A stretch of 64,000 nucleotides of DNA from NCBI GenBank assembly GCA_937928545.1, contig CALGJQ010000003.1, forward strand, positions 44,083 to 108,082. Reading direction: 5' to 3'. Made by a program: the position numbers and the translations under genes. The stretch comes from an uncultured Verrucomicrobiales bacterium (lineage in GTDB: Bacteria > Verrucomicrobiota > Verrucomicrobiia > Verrucomicrobiales > Akkermansiaceae). A model generated the notes under the pieces. The model was not told the origin of the DNA and did no database searches. It was given only the letters and a program-made list of their open reading frames with translations. Numbering within the stretch: the first letter of the stretch is position 1; the number at the start of each line of letters is the position of its first letter. Of the stretch, positions 32,569 to 39,877 are shown piece by piece.

Positions 32569-34283
32569 GGCAGGTGCTTCCTTCGATTCGTGAGCCACAC
32601 GCATTGATAAGGAGCTAAACGCAACTCTTGCTCATCTTCCTTCAGTTCGTCCCCACTGATGAGATCAATCCAGTCTTCCGTCGAAACCAAATTCACACTC
32701 GTCAACGGAATCGAAAGCTCATCGCTCGACACATTGTGAAGACAGAAAATGTTCTGTCGCCGATCCACCGACTGTCGCCAGAAGGCGAAAATCTGTTCCC
32801 CGAGCTGCAGCGTAAACTGCGTGGCATTCGGATGAAAAGCAGGCTGATTTTTCCGCAAGCGAATCAACTTCAACAAGCCCTCCAAAACCCGTGCATGCGG
32901 AGACTCAGGATTCCCAAGCTCTTCCTCTAATTCCTCAGCGGCCCACTGATGACGATTAATCCGGCGATTAATCCCCGATTCCTCCACTCCCTTCAAATCA
33001 TTACGCGTTCCCAGTAAACTCTGAATATAGAAAGCGGGAACCCCTTCCAAGCCGAGCAGGATGGTATGCGCACAGAGAAACTTCTCCTCCGTTTCCAAAG
33101 CATCGAACAAACTAATATTAATCTCGTATGGCCTCTTACTTCCATCCGGCAGAGCACGCTCAGAAACCAGCCCGCCATTCTTCAGCATCCTTTCCACCAA
33201 GCTCCCAATCTCCTCGGAGTTCAAAAGCCCCTCCGCCGGCCTCAAGCCGATCCCATCGTGAGATGCAATAAAGTTAAAATACATCGTCCCCGGCTGCGCA
33301 GGCGGCATCCGCATCAACCACTGAACCAAGCAACGGCAATTCCCATTCGTCAGCGCAAAAAGCAGCAGCGGCGGCAGCGAGAAATTGTAAATCCCATGCG
33401 CCTCGTTGCTGTTCCCGAAGTACGAAAGATTCTCGGGGTTCGGAATATTGGTCTCCGTGATGATCACCGCATCCGGCTTCACATGCTCGATCAAAGTTCG
33501 GAAAAGCCGCACCAGTTCATGAGTCTGCGGCAAGTTAATACAAGGCGTCCCCACTTCTTTCCAAACGAAGGCCACCGCATCGAGCCGAAAGATCCCCACC
33601 CCATGATCGAGATGCTCTCGGATCACCTTCACCATTTCCACCAAGAGATCCGGCTCGCCAAAATTCAAATCAATCTGATCATGCCCAAAGGTGCACCAAA
33701 CATGCTTCACCCCATCAGGCGTTTCTGTTTCTCGTAGTAAGTCACTCGTTCTCGGCCGCACCACTTCACTCAAATCATCCTCCAGAGAAGCCTCGACAAA
33801 GAACCTCCGCCCCGGTTCCTCATTGCGCTGAAATTGCTGGAACCACTCATGCTCTGACGAGCAATGATTCACCACCAAATCCGACATGATGCGATAATCC
33901 TGCGAAAGCTTCTCAAGGTCCGACCAATCACCCAAATCAGGATGAACACTCAGATAATCTGACACCGCAAAACCATCGTCCGAAGTCCACGGGAAATACG
34001 GGAGCACATGCACCATCGAAATGGCATCACCCAGCCTCCCTCTCACGAAACTCGTCAACTCTTTCAAGGGAGCCTGCTCCGAAGAACAAATGCTATCTCC
34101 GTAGGTGATCAGCGTGACATCCTTCTCAGACCAGTGATTTGCAAAAGGAACCGGCTCAAAAAAGCCCTCCCGAATCTTCATCGCATCGATCAGACGATCG
34201 ACCAACTCACTATGGTTGCCTTCCCCATAAATCGAGACCACGTGAGTCTCGATTTTAAGAACCAATTGCTCCAGCGGACTCAT
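32562..34283 (-). CDS. GH13_18 phosphorylase, probably glucosylglycerate phosphorylase
   Basis: A 573-residue alpha-amylase-superfamily protein of the sucrose-phosphorylase subfamily: VHVLPYFPWTSDDGFAVSDY, DLVVNHCSSEHEWF, GIFRLDAVAFVWKE (nucleophile Asp), VIITETNIPN (acid/base Glu), FIASHDGIGLRP and a C-terminal LAPYQCVWL. The subfamily cleaves alpha-glucosides with phosphate to yield alpha-glucose-1-phosphate. It follows genes for a GpgS-like glycosyltransferase and a mannosyl/glucosyl-3-phosphoglycerate phosphatase-like HAD protein, so glucosylglycerate is the likely substrate, with sucrose or glucosylglycerol as alternatives. The three-gene operon would make and recycle a compatible solute. 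Confidence 0.82.
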   Translation of the reverse strand: MSPLEQLVLKIETHVVSIYGEGNHSELVDRLIDAMKIREGFFEPVPFANHWSEKDVTLITYGDSICSSEQAPLKELTSFVRGRLGDAISMVHVLPYFPWTSDDGFAVSDYLSVHPDLGDWSDLEKLSQDYRIMSDLVVNHCSSEHEWFQQFQRNEEPGRRFFVEASLEDDLSEVVRPRTSDLLRETETPDGVKHVWCTFGHDQIDLNFGEPDLLVEMVKVIREHLDHGVGIFRLDAVAFVWKEVGTPCINLPQTHELVRLFRTLIEHVKPDAVIITETNIPNPENLSYFGNSNEAHGIYNFSLPPLLLFALTNGNCRCLVQWLMRMPPAQPGTMYFNFIASHDGIGLRPAEGLLNSEEIGSLVERMLKNGGLVSERALPDGSKRPYEINISLFDALETEEKFLCAHTILLGLEGVPAFYIQSLLGTRNDLKGVEESGINRRINRHQWAAEELEEELGNPESPHARVLEGLLKLIRLRKNQPAFHPNATQFTLQLGEQIFAFWRQSVDRRQNIFCLHNVSSDELSIPLTSVNLVSTEDWIDLISGDELKEDEQELRLAPYQCVWLTNRRKHLPY

Positions 34284-34286
34284 GAT

Positions 34287-35507
34287 TTATGAAAACTCCT
34301 TCTGATCTTCTTCAACCGCATCGATCAAACGATCGTAAACATCAGGGATCGCACTGCGAACCCGCGACCAACTTGGAATAAAGGGCTTCTCATGCGGTGA
34401 ACTTAAAAAGGCCTTTCCCGCCGCAATGATATTTTCCGCAAAAAGCTCCACCGCTTCCTCTTCCTTATGAACATCCAGATCCAAGCCATTCATAATGGCA
34501 TCGTTCTTATATCGCTCCACAAAATCCAAAGCATTTCGGAAGTAAGACGCCTTCAAAGTCCGGAACATTTCCTCACTAAAGACATGCCCCATCACCGCCA
34601 TTTTTCGGAAGAGCAACTTACAAATATCAATCGACATCTTCGATAACCCCTTCGCCTGATCTTCCAACGAAATATCCTGATGTTTGTGATCATAAACCTC
34701 CGCGATATCGACCTGACAGAGTTTATTGTTAGCGTAATTCCGGAACATCTCCGAAAGCGTTCCCATCTCCAGACCCCAATCACTCGGCATGCGAATATCA
34801 GGAATCACGCCCTTCCGGAAAGAAAACTCCCCCGCCAAAGGATAGCGAAAACCATCGAGATAGGTGAGATACTCGCTCTCCCCCGTCACCTGCTCCAGCG
34901 AGCGAATCAAAGGCGTGATTAACAAACGAGTCACGCGACCATTCAGGCTCCCATTCGCAATGCGTGGATAGTATCCCTTCGCAAATTGGTAACTGAATTG
35001 CGGATTCGCCATCGGGTAAATCAGACGAGCCAAAAGCGAGCGATCGTAAGTCGTAATATCGCAATCATGCAGCGCAATCGCCTCCGCCCGATCCGTCGCC
35101 AACATGTAGCCTAAACAATACCAAACATTTCGCCCCTTCCCCTCTTCTTCAGGAGCTAAACCTTGCTTCTGCAACTCGGCATCCAGCGCTCGCAAGCGTG
35201 GACCATCATTCCACAAAACCCGATGATGCTGCGGCAACTCACCAAAGAATTTCAGAGCCTCGCGATACTGATCCTCCGTCGCCCGGTCTAAGCCAATCAC
35301 GATCTGATTCAAGTACGGGACCTGCTTCACTTCGGCCAGAATCTTCGGCATCGCATCCGTCTCCAACTCCGAAAAAAGCGAAGGCAAGAGCAAGCCCATC
35401 GGACGCTCTTTCGAAAACTTCAGCAACTCAGCTTCGAGTTCCTCGATTGGTCTTTGCGTTAAATTATGGAGAGTCGCGACTGAGCCGCCTTGGTGAAAAT
35501 CAGCCAT
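34287..35507 (-). CDS. Glucosyl-3-phosphoglycerate synthase-like glycosyltransferase
   Basis: This 406-residue GT-A protein resembles GT81 (GpgS) and related enzymes: QIVIGLDRATEDQYREA, IALHDCDITTYDRSLLARLI with the metal-binding DCD, and GEFSFRKGVIPDIRMPSDWGLEMGTL, close to the acceptor and donor loop of GpgS/MpgS. It would join glucose from an NDP-glucose to 3-phosphoglycerate. There is no signal peptide or membrane helix, so it acts in the cytoplasm. It overlaps the upstream HAD phosphatase gene by 8 bases and precedes the GH13 gene by 3 bases, which supports one transcript and one pathway. Confidence 0.78.
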   Translation of the reverse strand: MADFHQGGSVATLHNLTQRPIEELEAELLKFSKERPMGLLLPSLFSELETDAMPKILAEVKQVPYLNQIVIGLDRATEDQYREALKFFGELPQHHRVLWNDGPRLRALDAELQKQGLAPEEEGKGRNVWYCLGYMLATDRAEAIALHDCDITTYDRSLLARLIYPMANPQFSYQFAKGYYPRIANGSLNGRVTRLLITPLIRSLEQVTGESEYLTYLDGFRYPLAGEFSFRKGVIPDIRMPSDWGLEMGTLSEMFRNYANNKLCQVDIAEVYDHKHQDISLEDQAKGLSKMSIDICKLLFRKMAVMGHVFSEEMFRTLKASYFRNALDFVERYKNDAIMNGLDLDVHKEEEAVELFAENIIAAGKAFLSSPHEKPFIPSWSRVRSAIPDVYDRLIDAVEEDQKEFS

Positions 35508-36279
35508 GGTTTGTTTGTGATTGTGGGATGTTTAATTGGTCGAGAATTTGCGTCATCATTTCCGCCCACCCGCGCGGACCAGTTTCTGTGCTTCGAAGAA
35601 CATCGTCAGCCTCTAGGACAAAGTCATCGCCCGTTGCGATCACCACCCCGATGTCTGCTGCCTCAAGCATCGCGAGATCATTAGGTCGATCCCCCAGCGC
35701 GACAATGGCCACCTTCCCCTTCCGAAGATGCTCCAAAGGCCTCCCCTTATCAGTCTTCCCTAAAACGTGCAAAAATCGACCTCCCCGCAAAGTCATCAGG
35801 CCGCGTTCCTCGATGAGTTTACAAAATTCTTCCTCCTTTTCCTCCGTGTCCCCCCACAGCAAAGGCTCACTAAAATGCCGATCCGCCGACCTTTCTGCTG
35901 ACTGCCTCCCGAGCCCCGTCCACTCCATAATATCTGTCACCGATGCATCGGAATACCCTTTGAACTTAAAGAGCGCCTTCAATGGCTTCAACTTCTCCAA
36001 AATCTCCGCTCGTGGCGTCCCCAAAACCGTCACCTCATCCCCGTCATAAATCGCCGAGCCATTCTCCACCACAAAAGGATCCACATTCCCAAAGTCACCC
36101 CGCATCGCCAGCCACTCCGCTCGTGTCTTGCTCGTATTCACCACCATCGGGATGCCATTTTCATCCATCCGGTCCAAAATCGGCAAAACTGGCTCAAACG
36201 AGTAATCATCATGGTCCAAAAGCGTCCCATCCAGGTCGCTCACCACAAGTAATTGCAAAGATTCTTCTGCCATCCGCAT
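35500..36279 (-). CDS. HAD-IIB phosphatase (mannosyl/glucosyl-3-phosphoglycerate phosphatase-like)
   Basis: A 259-residue haloacid-dehalogenase-fold protein with motif I VVSDLDGTLL (nucleophile Asp), TSKTRAEW (motif II), the type IIB cap between them, and motif IV ALGDRPNDLAMLEAAD. FVVENGSAIY is a marker of the mannosyl-3-phosphoglycerate phosphatase group. The expected role is removal of phosphate from glucosyl-3-phosphoglycerate to give glucosylglycerate. It is the first gene of the operon; a second ATG two codons downstream (36273) is an equally good start. The 86 bases between it and the divergent Septu-like ATPase hold both promoters. Confidence 0.82.
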   Translation of the reverse strand: MRMAEESLQLLVVSDLDGTLLDHDDYSFEPVLPILDRMDENGIPMVVNTSKTRAEWLAMRGDFGNVDPFVVENGSAIYDGDEVTVLGTPRAEILEKLKPLKALFKFKGYSDASVTDIMEWTGLGRQSAERSADRHFSEPLLWGDTEEKEEEFCKLIEERGLMTLRGGRFLHVLGKTDKGRPLEHLRKGKVAIVALGDRPNDLAMLEAADIGVVIATGDDFVLEADDVLRSTETGPRGWAEMMTQILDQLNIPQSQTNHG

Positions 36280-36365
36280 GGTTCTAGCGCATCCCGTGCC
36301 AGATCCCGATTTTAAAAAGTCCGATTTAGAAATCCTAAAATATCAGTCTTGAAGATCATTCACTA

Positions 36366-37610
36366 ATGAAGTCTCTTATTCCTGTGAGAATTGAGAAAAT
36401 TGAAATTTTAGAGGATCTCCCTCCATTCGCCCCAACTTCCATAAAGCTGGGAGAAGGCAATGAGGGGCAGGGCGAAGTGCATCTTTTCACAGGGCCAAAT
36501 GGAACAGGTAAAAGTCGGCTTCTTTCTGCCTGCGCAAGCGTAGGGCTATGCTTAAATCCTAATGACCAACTGAGTAGCCCAAGATTCCCAGGTCGCTTGC
36601 GATTAAACCAACAAGGCCCGCAATCCTCCTCACCAAGGTTCTTAGTCTTATCAGAACAACAAAAAATCCTTGAATTACAAATTAGCCTCGATGATCCAGA
36701 ACCGAGAAGATCAGCCTTGTCGATTTTCGCCTTCAAAGGAAGCTCCACCCTACAACAAGCCGAAATCGGAGTGCTTCAAAAAGCGGTCATTCCTAGCGCC
36801 CAACAACGCCTCTCATTTCTCCCACCTCCAACTGGACAGACCAACCAAAGAATTGCGGACATGAAGATCCAAGCCGTTATGGATTCGATGGAATCTGGAG
36901 AAACAGGCTCAGAGGGATCACACAGTTCCATTGCGCGTCTTGAACAAGAAATAAGCCAGCTCACTGGCAAGTCATTCTCCGTCGTGACGCGTCGCAAGCC
37001 TTCCGTGGGCCTCTACTTCAAATGGGGCAAAGACATCTTACCTATATCCAGTCTGCCCGACGGTCTAAACTCTGTTCTCTCGTGGATCATGGAAGCTGCC
37101 ACGGTCATGGAATTGATCTACCCAGAAAGTCCCGATCCCTTCGCAGAACCAGCTATCTTCTTTTTGGACGAACCTGAGACCCACCTCCATCCTCAATGGC
37201 AGAGACACATCTTACCACTTGCCCAAAGACTCTTCTGCAATAGCCAAATCTTTGTCGCGACCCATTCTCCCTTTGTTGTTTCTTCGCTCAACGACGGCTT
37301 CATTTACCAACTAAAAAAGAATGAAGACGGAGAAATCATCGTCGATGGACCTCACGAAGCTTCAAAGGGTGATAGCTATATCTCCGCGACCGAACGATTT
37401 CTCGAAACAGGCGAATGGTTTGACCCTGAAAGCGAAAATCTCCTCAGTCAGTTCAGAGACGCCAGAACCAAAGCTCTCGAAGGTGATTCCAAATCTCGAG
37501 AGAAAGCAGTATCTCTTGGCCACCAACTCAGCGAAAGAAGTCAGGAATTAGCTGACATAATTGGACCTGAAATATCGCAACTCGAACGATTAGTAGGCAC
37601 ATCCAAATGA
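36366..37610 (+). CDS. ptuA: PtuA-like ATPase of a Septu-type defence pair
   Basis: A 414-residue ABC/SMC-like ATPase: Walker A GPNGTGKS (43-50), signature-like ISSLPDGLNSVLSWI (about 227-241), Walker B PAIFFLDEPE (262-271) followed by THLHPQWQ (the AAA_21 hallmark), and switch His in VATHSPFVVSSL. The coupling helix region and a C-terminal extension of about 100 residues follow. The stop overlaps the ATG of an HNH nuclease gene of the TIGR02646 kind by four bases, the layout of Septu (PtuA-PtuB). Septu and retron Ec78 use such pairs against phages. No reverse transcriptase is present, so this is Septu-like rather than a retron. Codon use is less C-rich than in mutM beside it. Confidence 0.68.
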   Translation: MKSLIPVRIEKIEILEDLPPFAPTSIKLGEGNEGQGEVHLFTGPNGTGKSRLLSACASVGLCLNPNDQLSSPRFPGRLRLNQQGPQSSSPRFLVLSEQQKILELQISLDDPEPRRSALSIFAFKGSSTLQQAEIGVLQKAVIPSAQQRLSFLPPPTGQTNQRIADMKIQAVMDSMESGETGSEGSHSSIARLEQEISQLTGKSFSVVTRRKPSVGLYFKWGKDILPISSLPDGLNSVLSWIMEAATVMELIYPESPDPFAEPAIFFLDEPETHLHPQWQRHILPLAQRLFCNSQIFVATHSPFVVSSLNDGFIYQLKKNEDGEIIVDGPHEASKGDSYISATERFLETGEWFDPESENLLSQFRDARTKALEGDSKSREKAVSLGHQLSERSQELADIIGPEISQLERLVGTSK

Positions 37611-38209
37611 GAAAACAAATTCGAGGGAAATGCCCCAGCCCTCTGATCGAAAAAGGCGAGACTTGGACTACCACATGGGAAAAACGGTCAGCAGAGGGAG
37701 GAAACTGGAACTGGCCCACCTTCGAAAAGGAGAAATTGAATCTTCTTCTCGTCCCGCTGCTGCGTGATCAAAACCAAAATCACTGCTCTTTCTGCGATGG
37801 TTATCCACTTGCTGTCACTTCCCCGGAGACAATCGAGCACTTCCGACCGAAGGGATCAGAACTGTTCCCAGAACTCGCATTCACTTGGGATAACCTCTTC
37901 TATTGCTGCCAAGAATGCCAAACACACAAAAGAGAGACATTCGATGAAGCTTTACTTAAGCCTGACACAGACGACTTCAAATTTTCAAAATACTTTATCT
38001 TTGACTTCACCGCCGGAGAAATTCTCCCGAATCCAGTCGCAGCGGATTCGGATAAAAATCGAGCCTCGAAGACCATCGAAATTTATGGCCTCAATAAAGG
38101 CTCCCGCCCCCTTCATCGATTGCAAGAATTGAGACGAGGCCGCTCCGCCGACTTCCCTCTCGATCACCTTCCCTACCGCGACTTTATTGAGGCTGCCGAA
38201 GCCTCGTAG
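37607..38209 (+). CDS. ptuB: PtuB-like HNH endonuclease (TIGR02646 type)
   Basis: A 200-residue protein with a complete HNH/zinc arrangement: HCSFCDG (Cys60, Cys63), TIEHFRPKGS (His78, the general-base position), FTWDNLFYCCQEC (Asn96, Cys101, Cys104) and the following THK (His107). IEHFRPK together with W-x-N-L and the second Cys pair is characteristic of the TIGR02646 family seen in Septu and in retron Ec78. The nuclease is expected to cut nucleic acid after the ATPase partner is activated. It is coupled to that ATPase gene by a 4-base overlap and is followed 17 bases later by mutM. At 200 residues it is of normal length. Confidence 0.72.
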   Translation: MRKQIRGKCPSPLIEKGETWTTTWEKRSAEGGNWNWPTFEKEKLNLLLVPLLRDQNQNHCSFCDGYPLAVTSPETIEHFRPKGSELFPELAFTWDNLFYCCQECQTHKRETFDEALLKPDTDDFKFSKYFIFDFTAGEILPNPVAADSDKNRASKTIEIYGLNKGSRPLHRLQELRRGRSADFPLDHLPYRDFIEAAEAS

Positions 38210-38226
38210 AACTAAGCTTCGCCCCC

Positions 38227-39054
38227 ATGCCCGAACTCGCCGAAGTCGAACTCGCCCGCCGCCAGTGGGCCGCCTACCACGGAGAAACCATCGCCTCCGT
38301 CGAAGTCCACCCAAAGGCCCGCATCTACCGCGACTGCCCCGCGCCCGCCCTCCGCATCCTGAAAGGAAAAAAACTGGTCTCCTCAAAGGCCCACGGCAAA
38401 CGCATGCTCTTTACCTTCGCCCCAAAACTTCACCTCGAAGTCCACCTTGGCATGTCCGGCAAGCTCTCCACCGCCCCCGTCGATCACCCCGAACACAAAC
38501 ACGACCACCTCATCCTCCGAACCTCCGGGCAAAAAGGAGCCGCCCTCATTTTTAACGACTACCGCATGTTCGGCCGCGTCATGCTCCACGACTGCGCCGA
38601 CCCTTGGGCCGACTTTCCCCCACAACCTCAAGACTCAAAATTCTCCCTCGCCCGCGTCCGCAAACTCATCGAACGCCACCCCAAAAAGCCCCTCAAAGCT
38701 CTCCTCCTCGACCAAGCCGCCTGCCCCGGCATCGGCAACTGGATGGCCGATGAAATCTGCTGGCGCCTCGGCCTCCACCCCGGCATCCCCACCGCCCAAC
38801 TCGACCCGGCTCCACTCCGGAAAGAAATCCGCTTCGTCACCCTCGGCGCTCTCAAACACGTCGCCGAAAAAAACTCTTCCGCCTCCTCCGACGGCTTCGC
38901 CCCCGGATCCTACGTCGCCAACGTCCCACCTAAAAACTGGCTCTTCCAACACCGCTGGAAAAAAGGCGGCACCTGCCCCAAATGCAAAACTGACCTCGCC
39001 CGAGACACCATCGCCTCCCGCACCACCGCCTGGTGCCCCACCTGCCAATCATAA
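38227..39054 (+). CDS. mutM: Fpg/Nei-family DNA glycosylase (MutM)
   Basis: A 275-residue base-excision repair enzyme. The catalytic N terminus is MPELAEVELARR (Pro2 and Glu3 after Met removal), with LVSSKAHGKRMLF supplying the conserved Lys. Helix-two-turn-helix KALLLDQAACPGIGNWMADE and the zinc finger (CPKCKTDLARDT then WCPTCQS) are intact. It removes oxidised purines such as 8-oxoguanine and cleaves the abasic site. Codon use is strongly C-rich, unlike the Septu-like genes just upstream, which marks the edge of the acquired segment. Confidence 0.92.
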   Translation: MPELAEVELARRQWAAYHGETIASVEVHPKARIYRDCPAPALRILKGKKLVSSKAHGKRMLFTFAPKLHLEVHLGMSGKLSTAPVDHPEHKHDHLILRTSGQKGAALIFNDYRMFGRVMLHDCADPWADFPPQPQDSKFSLARVRKLIERHPKKPLKALLLDQAACPGIGNWMADEICWRLGLHPGIPTAQLDPAPLRKEIRFVTLGALKHVAEKNSSASSDGFAPGSYVANVPPKNWLFQHRWKKGGTCPKCKTDLARDTIASRTTAWCPTCQS

Positions 39055-39059
39055 CGGAG

Positions 39060-39079
39060 GGACGCTCTCCAGAGCGTCC
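39060..39079. terminator. Perfect hairpin after mutM
   Basis: GGACGCTCT (39060-39068) and AGAGCGTCC (39071-39079) are perfect complements separated by two bases, five bases after the mutM stop. There is no T run, so it may be a 3' end stabiliser, a repeat element or a weak terminator. Confidence 0.5.
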
Positions 39080-39091
39080 ACCATAGAATCC

Positions 39092-39472
39092 ATGCCCCTC
39101 CTTTTATACACCTCAATCCGTCACCCCCAGATTGGCAGCCTAGTTACGCTATTGGCTCTCTACTTCCTGATCTCCAAGACCAGTGATTTCCTCTCAAGAA
39201 ACGAAGAAACCCATGTCTTCTCAGCTCACAAATTACTCCTCACCTCCATCATCTTCTTCAGTGGATCTCTTAGCACCGGCCTTGGCCCTCCTCCATTCCT
39301 CTATCCCTCTCTCATCACCGGAACCCTCGCTCTAGCCATCTCCGCAAACTTCATCGGCCTCACCTACCGCACCAGCTTCTTCATTGCCTGCCTCACCCCT
39401 CTCAACTTATTTCTCTCCCTCTGGCTCGGCCAAACCTCCCAAAAACTCATCATTCAAGCCCTCCTCTCCTAG
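39092..39472 (+). CDS. Small polytopic membrane protein, unknown function
   Basis: From ATG 39092 the frame encodes 126 residues dominated by three or four hydrophobic helices (IGSLVTLLALYFLI, LLLTSIIFFSGSL, GTLALAISANFIGL, PLNLFLSLWLG). No motif is recognised. The same frame is open far upstream through mutM in a different register, but that part is a shadow of mutM. The next gene, another small membrane protein, starts 20 bases after its stop, so the two may form a pair. Confidence 0.5.
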   Translation: MPLLLYTSIRHPQIGSLVTLLALYFLISKTSDFLSRNEETHVFSAHKLLLTSIIFFSGSLSTGLGPPPFLYPSLITGTLALAISANFIGLTYRTSFFIACLTPLNLFLSLWLGQTSQKLIIQALLS

Positions 39473-39491
39473 CTCCAAAAAAACTAGCCAA

Positions 39492-39836
39492 ATGGGATCC
39501 GCCCCCTTCAGCACCGAACACATCGTCACCTTCTTAATCTACGCTCCGATCCTATCCTTTGCCGGTGCCAGAATCTGCGGAAGTGACCACGATTCCTTTG
39601 AGAGAAATTCCATCATCTTCATTTCCCTCCCTATGCTCGCCGGAGTCGCCCTCACTTTCGGCGCGAACCACATGGCCGGGATGATCGCTTGCGGTCTCAC
39701 CACTCTTGCCGTGACCACTTTCATCGGAAATCTCAGCTTGAAATCCTGCCTCATTCTCTCTGTCACTTCGCCAATCATCCTTTTCATCGCAGCCTCGCTG
39801 GGACAAAAAGTTGAGAACCTCATCTCCCGATTTTGA
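39492..39836 (+). CDS. Small membrane protein, unknown function
   Basis: 114 residues from ATG 39492 with three or four hydrophobic segments (IVTFLIYAPILSFAGA, ISLPMLAGVALTFG, GMIACGLTTLAVTTFIG, LILSVTSPIILFIAASLG). It follows the previous small membrane protein after 20 bases and is of similar size, so the two could be a heteromeric pair, but no family is recognised. The sulfatase gene starts 42 bases after its stop. Confidence 0.5.
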   Translation: MGSAPFSTEHIVTFLIYAPILSFAGARICGSDHDSFERNSIIFISLPMLAGVALTFGANHMAGMIACGLTTLAVTTFIGNLSLKSCLILSVTSPIILFIAASLGQKVENLISRF

Positions 39837-39877
39837 CAAAGAAGTCGCAAAATCCAACTCTCGGACCAAACTGCGAA

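Noticed and set aside
36366..38209. Retron (Ec78-like) interpretation of the ATPase-HNH pair
   Set aside because: No reverse transcriptase frame or msr/msd-like RNA was seen between the solute operon and mutM.
38447..39091. Long plus-strand frame running through mutM into the first small membrane protein
   Set aside because: Inside mutM it is low-complexity Pro/Ser/Thr in a shifted register. Only the part from ATG 39092 has membrane-protein character and was kept.
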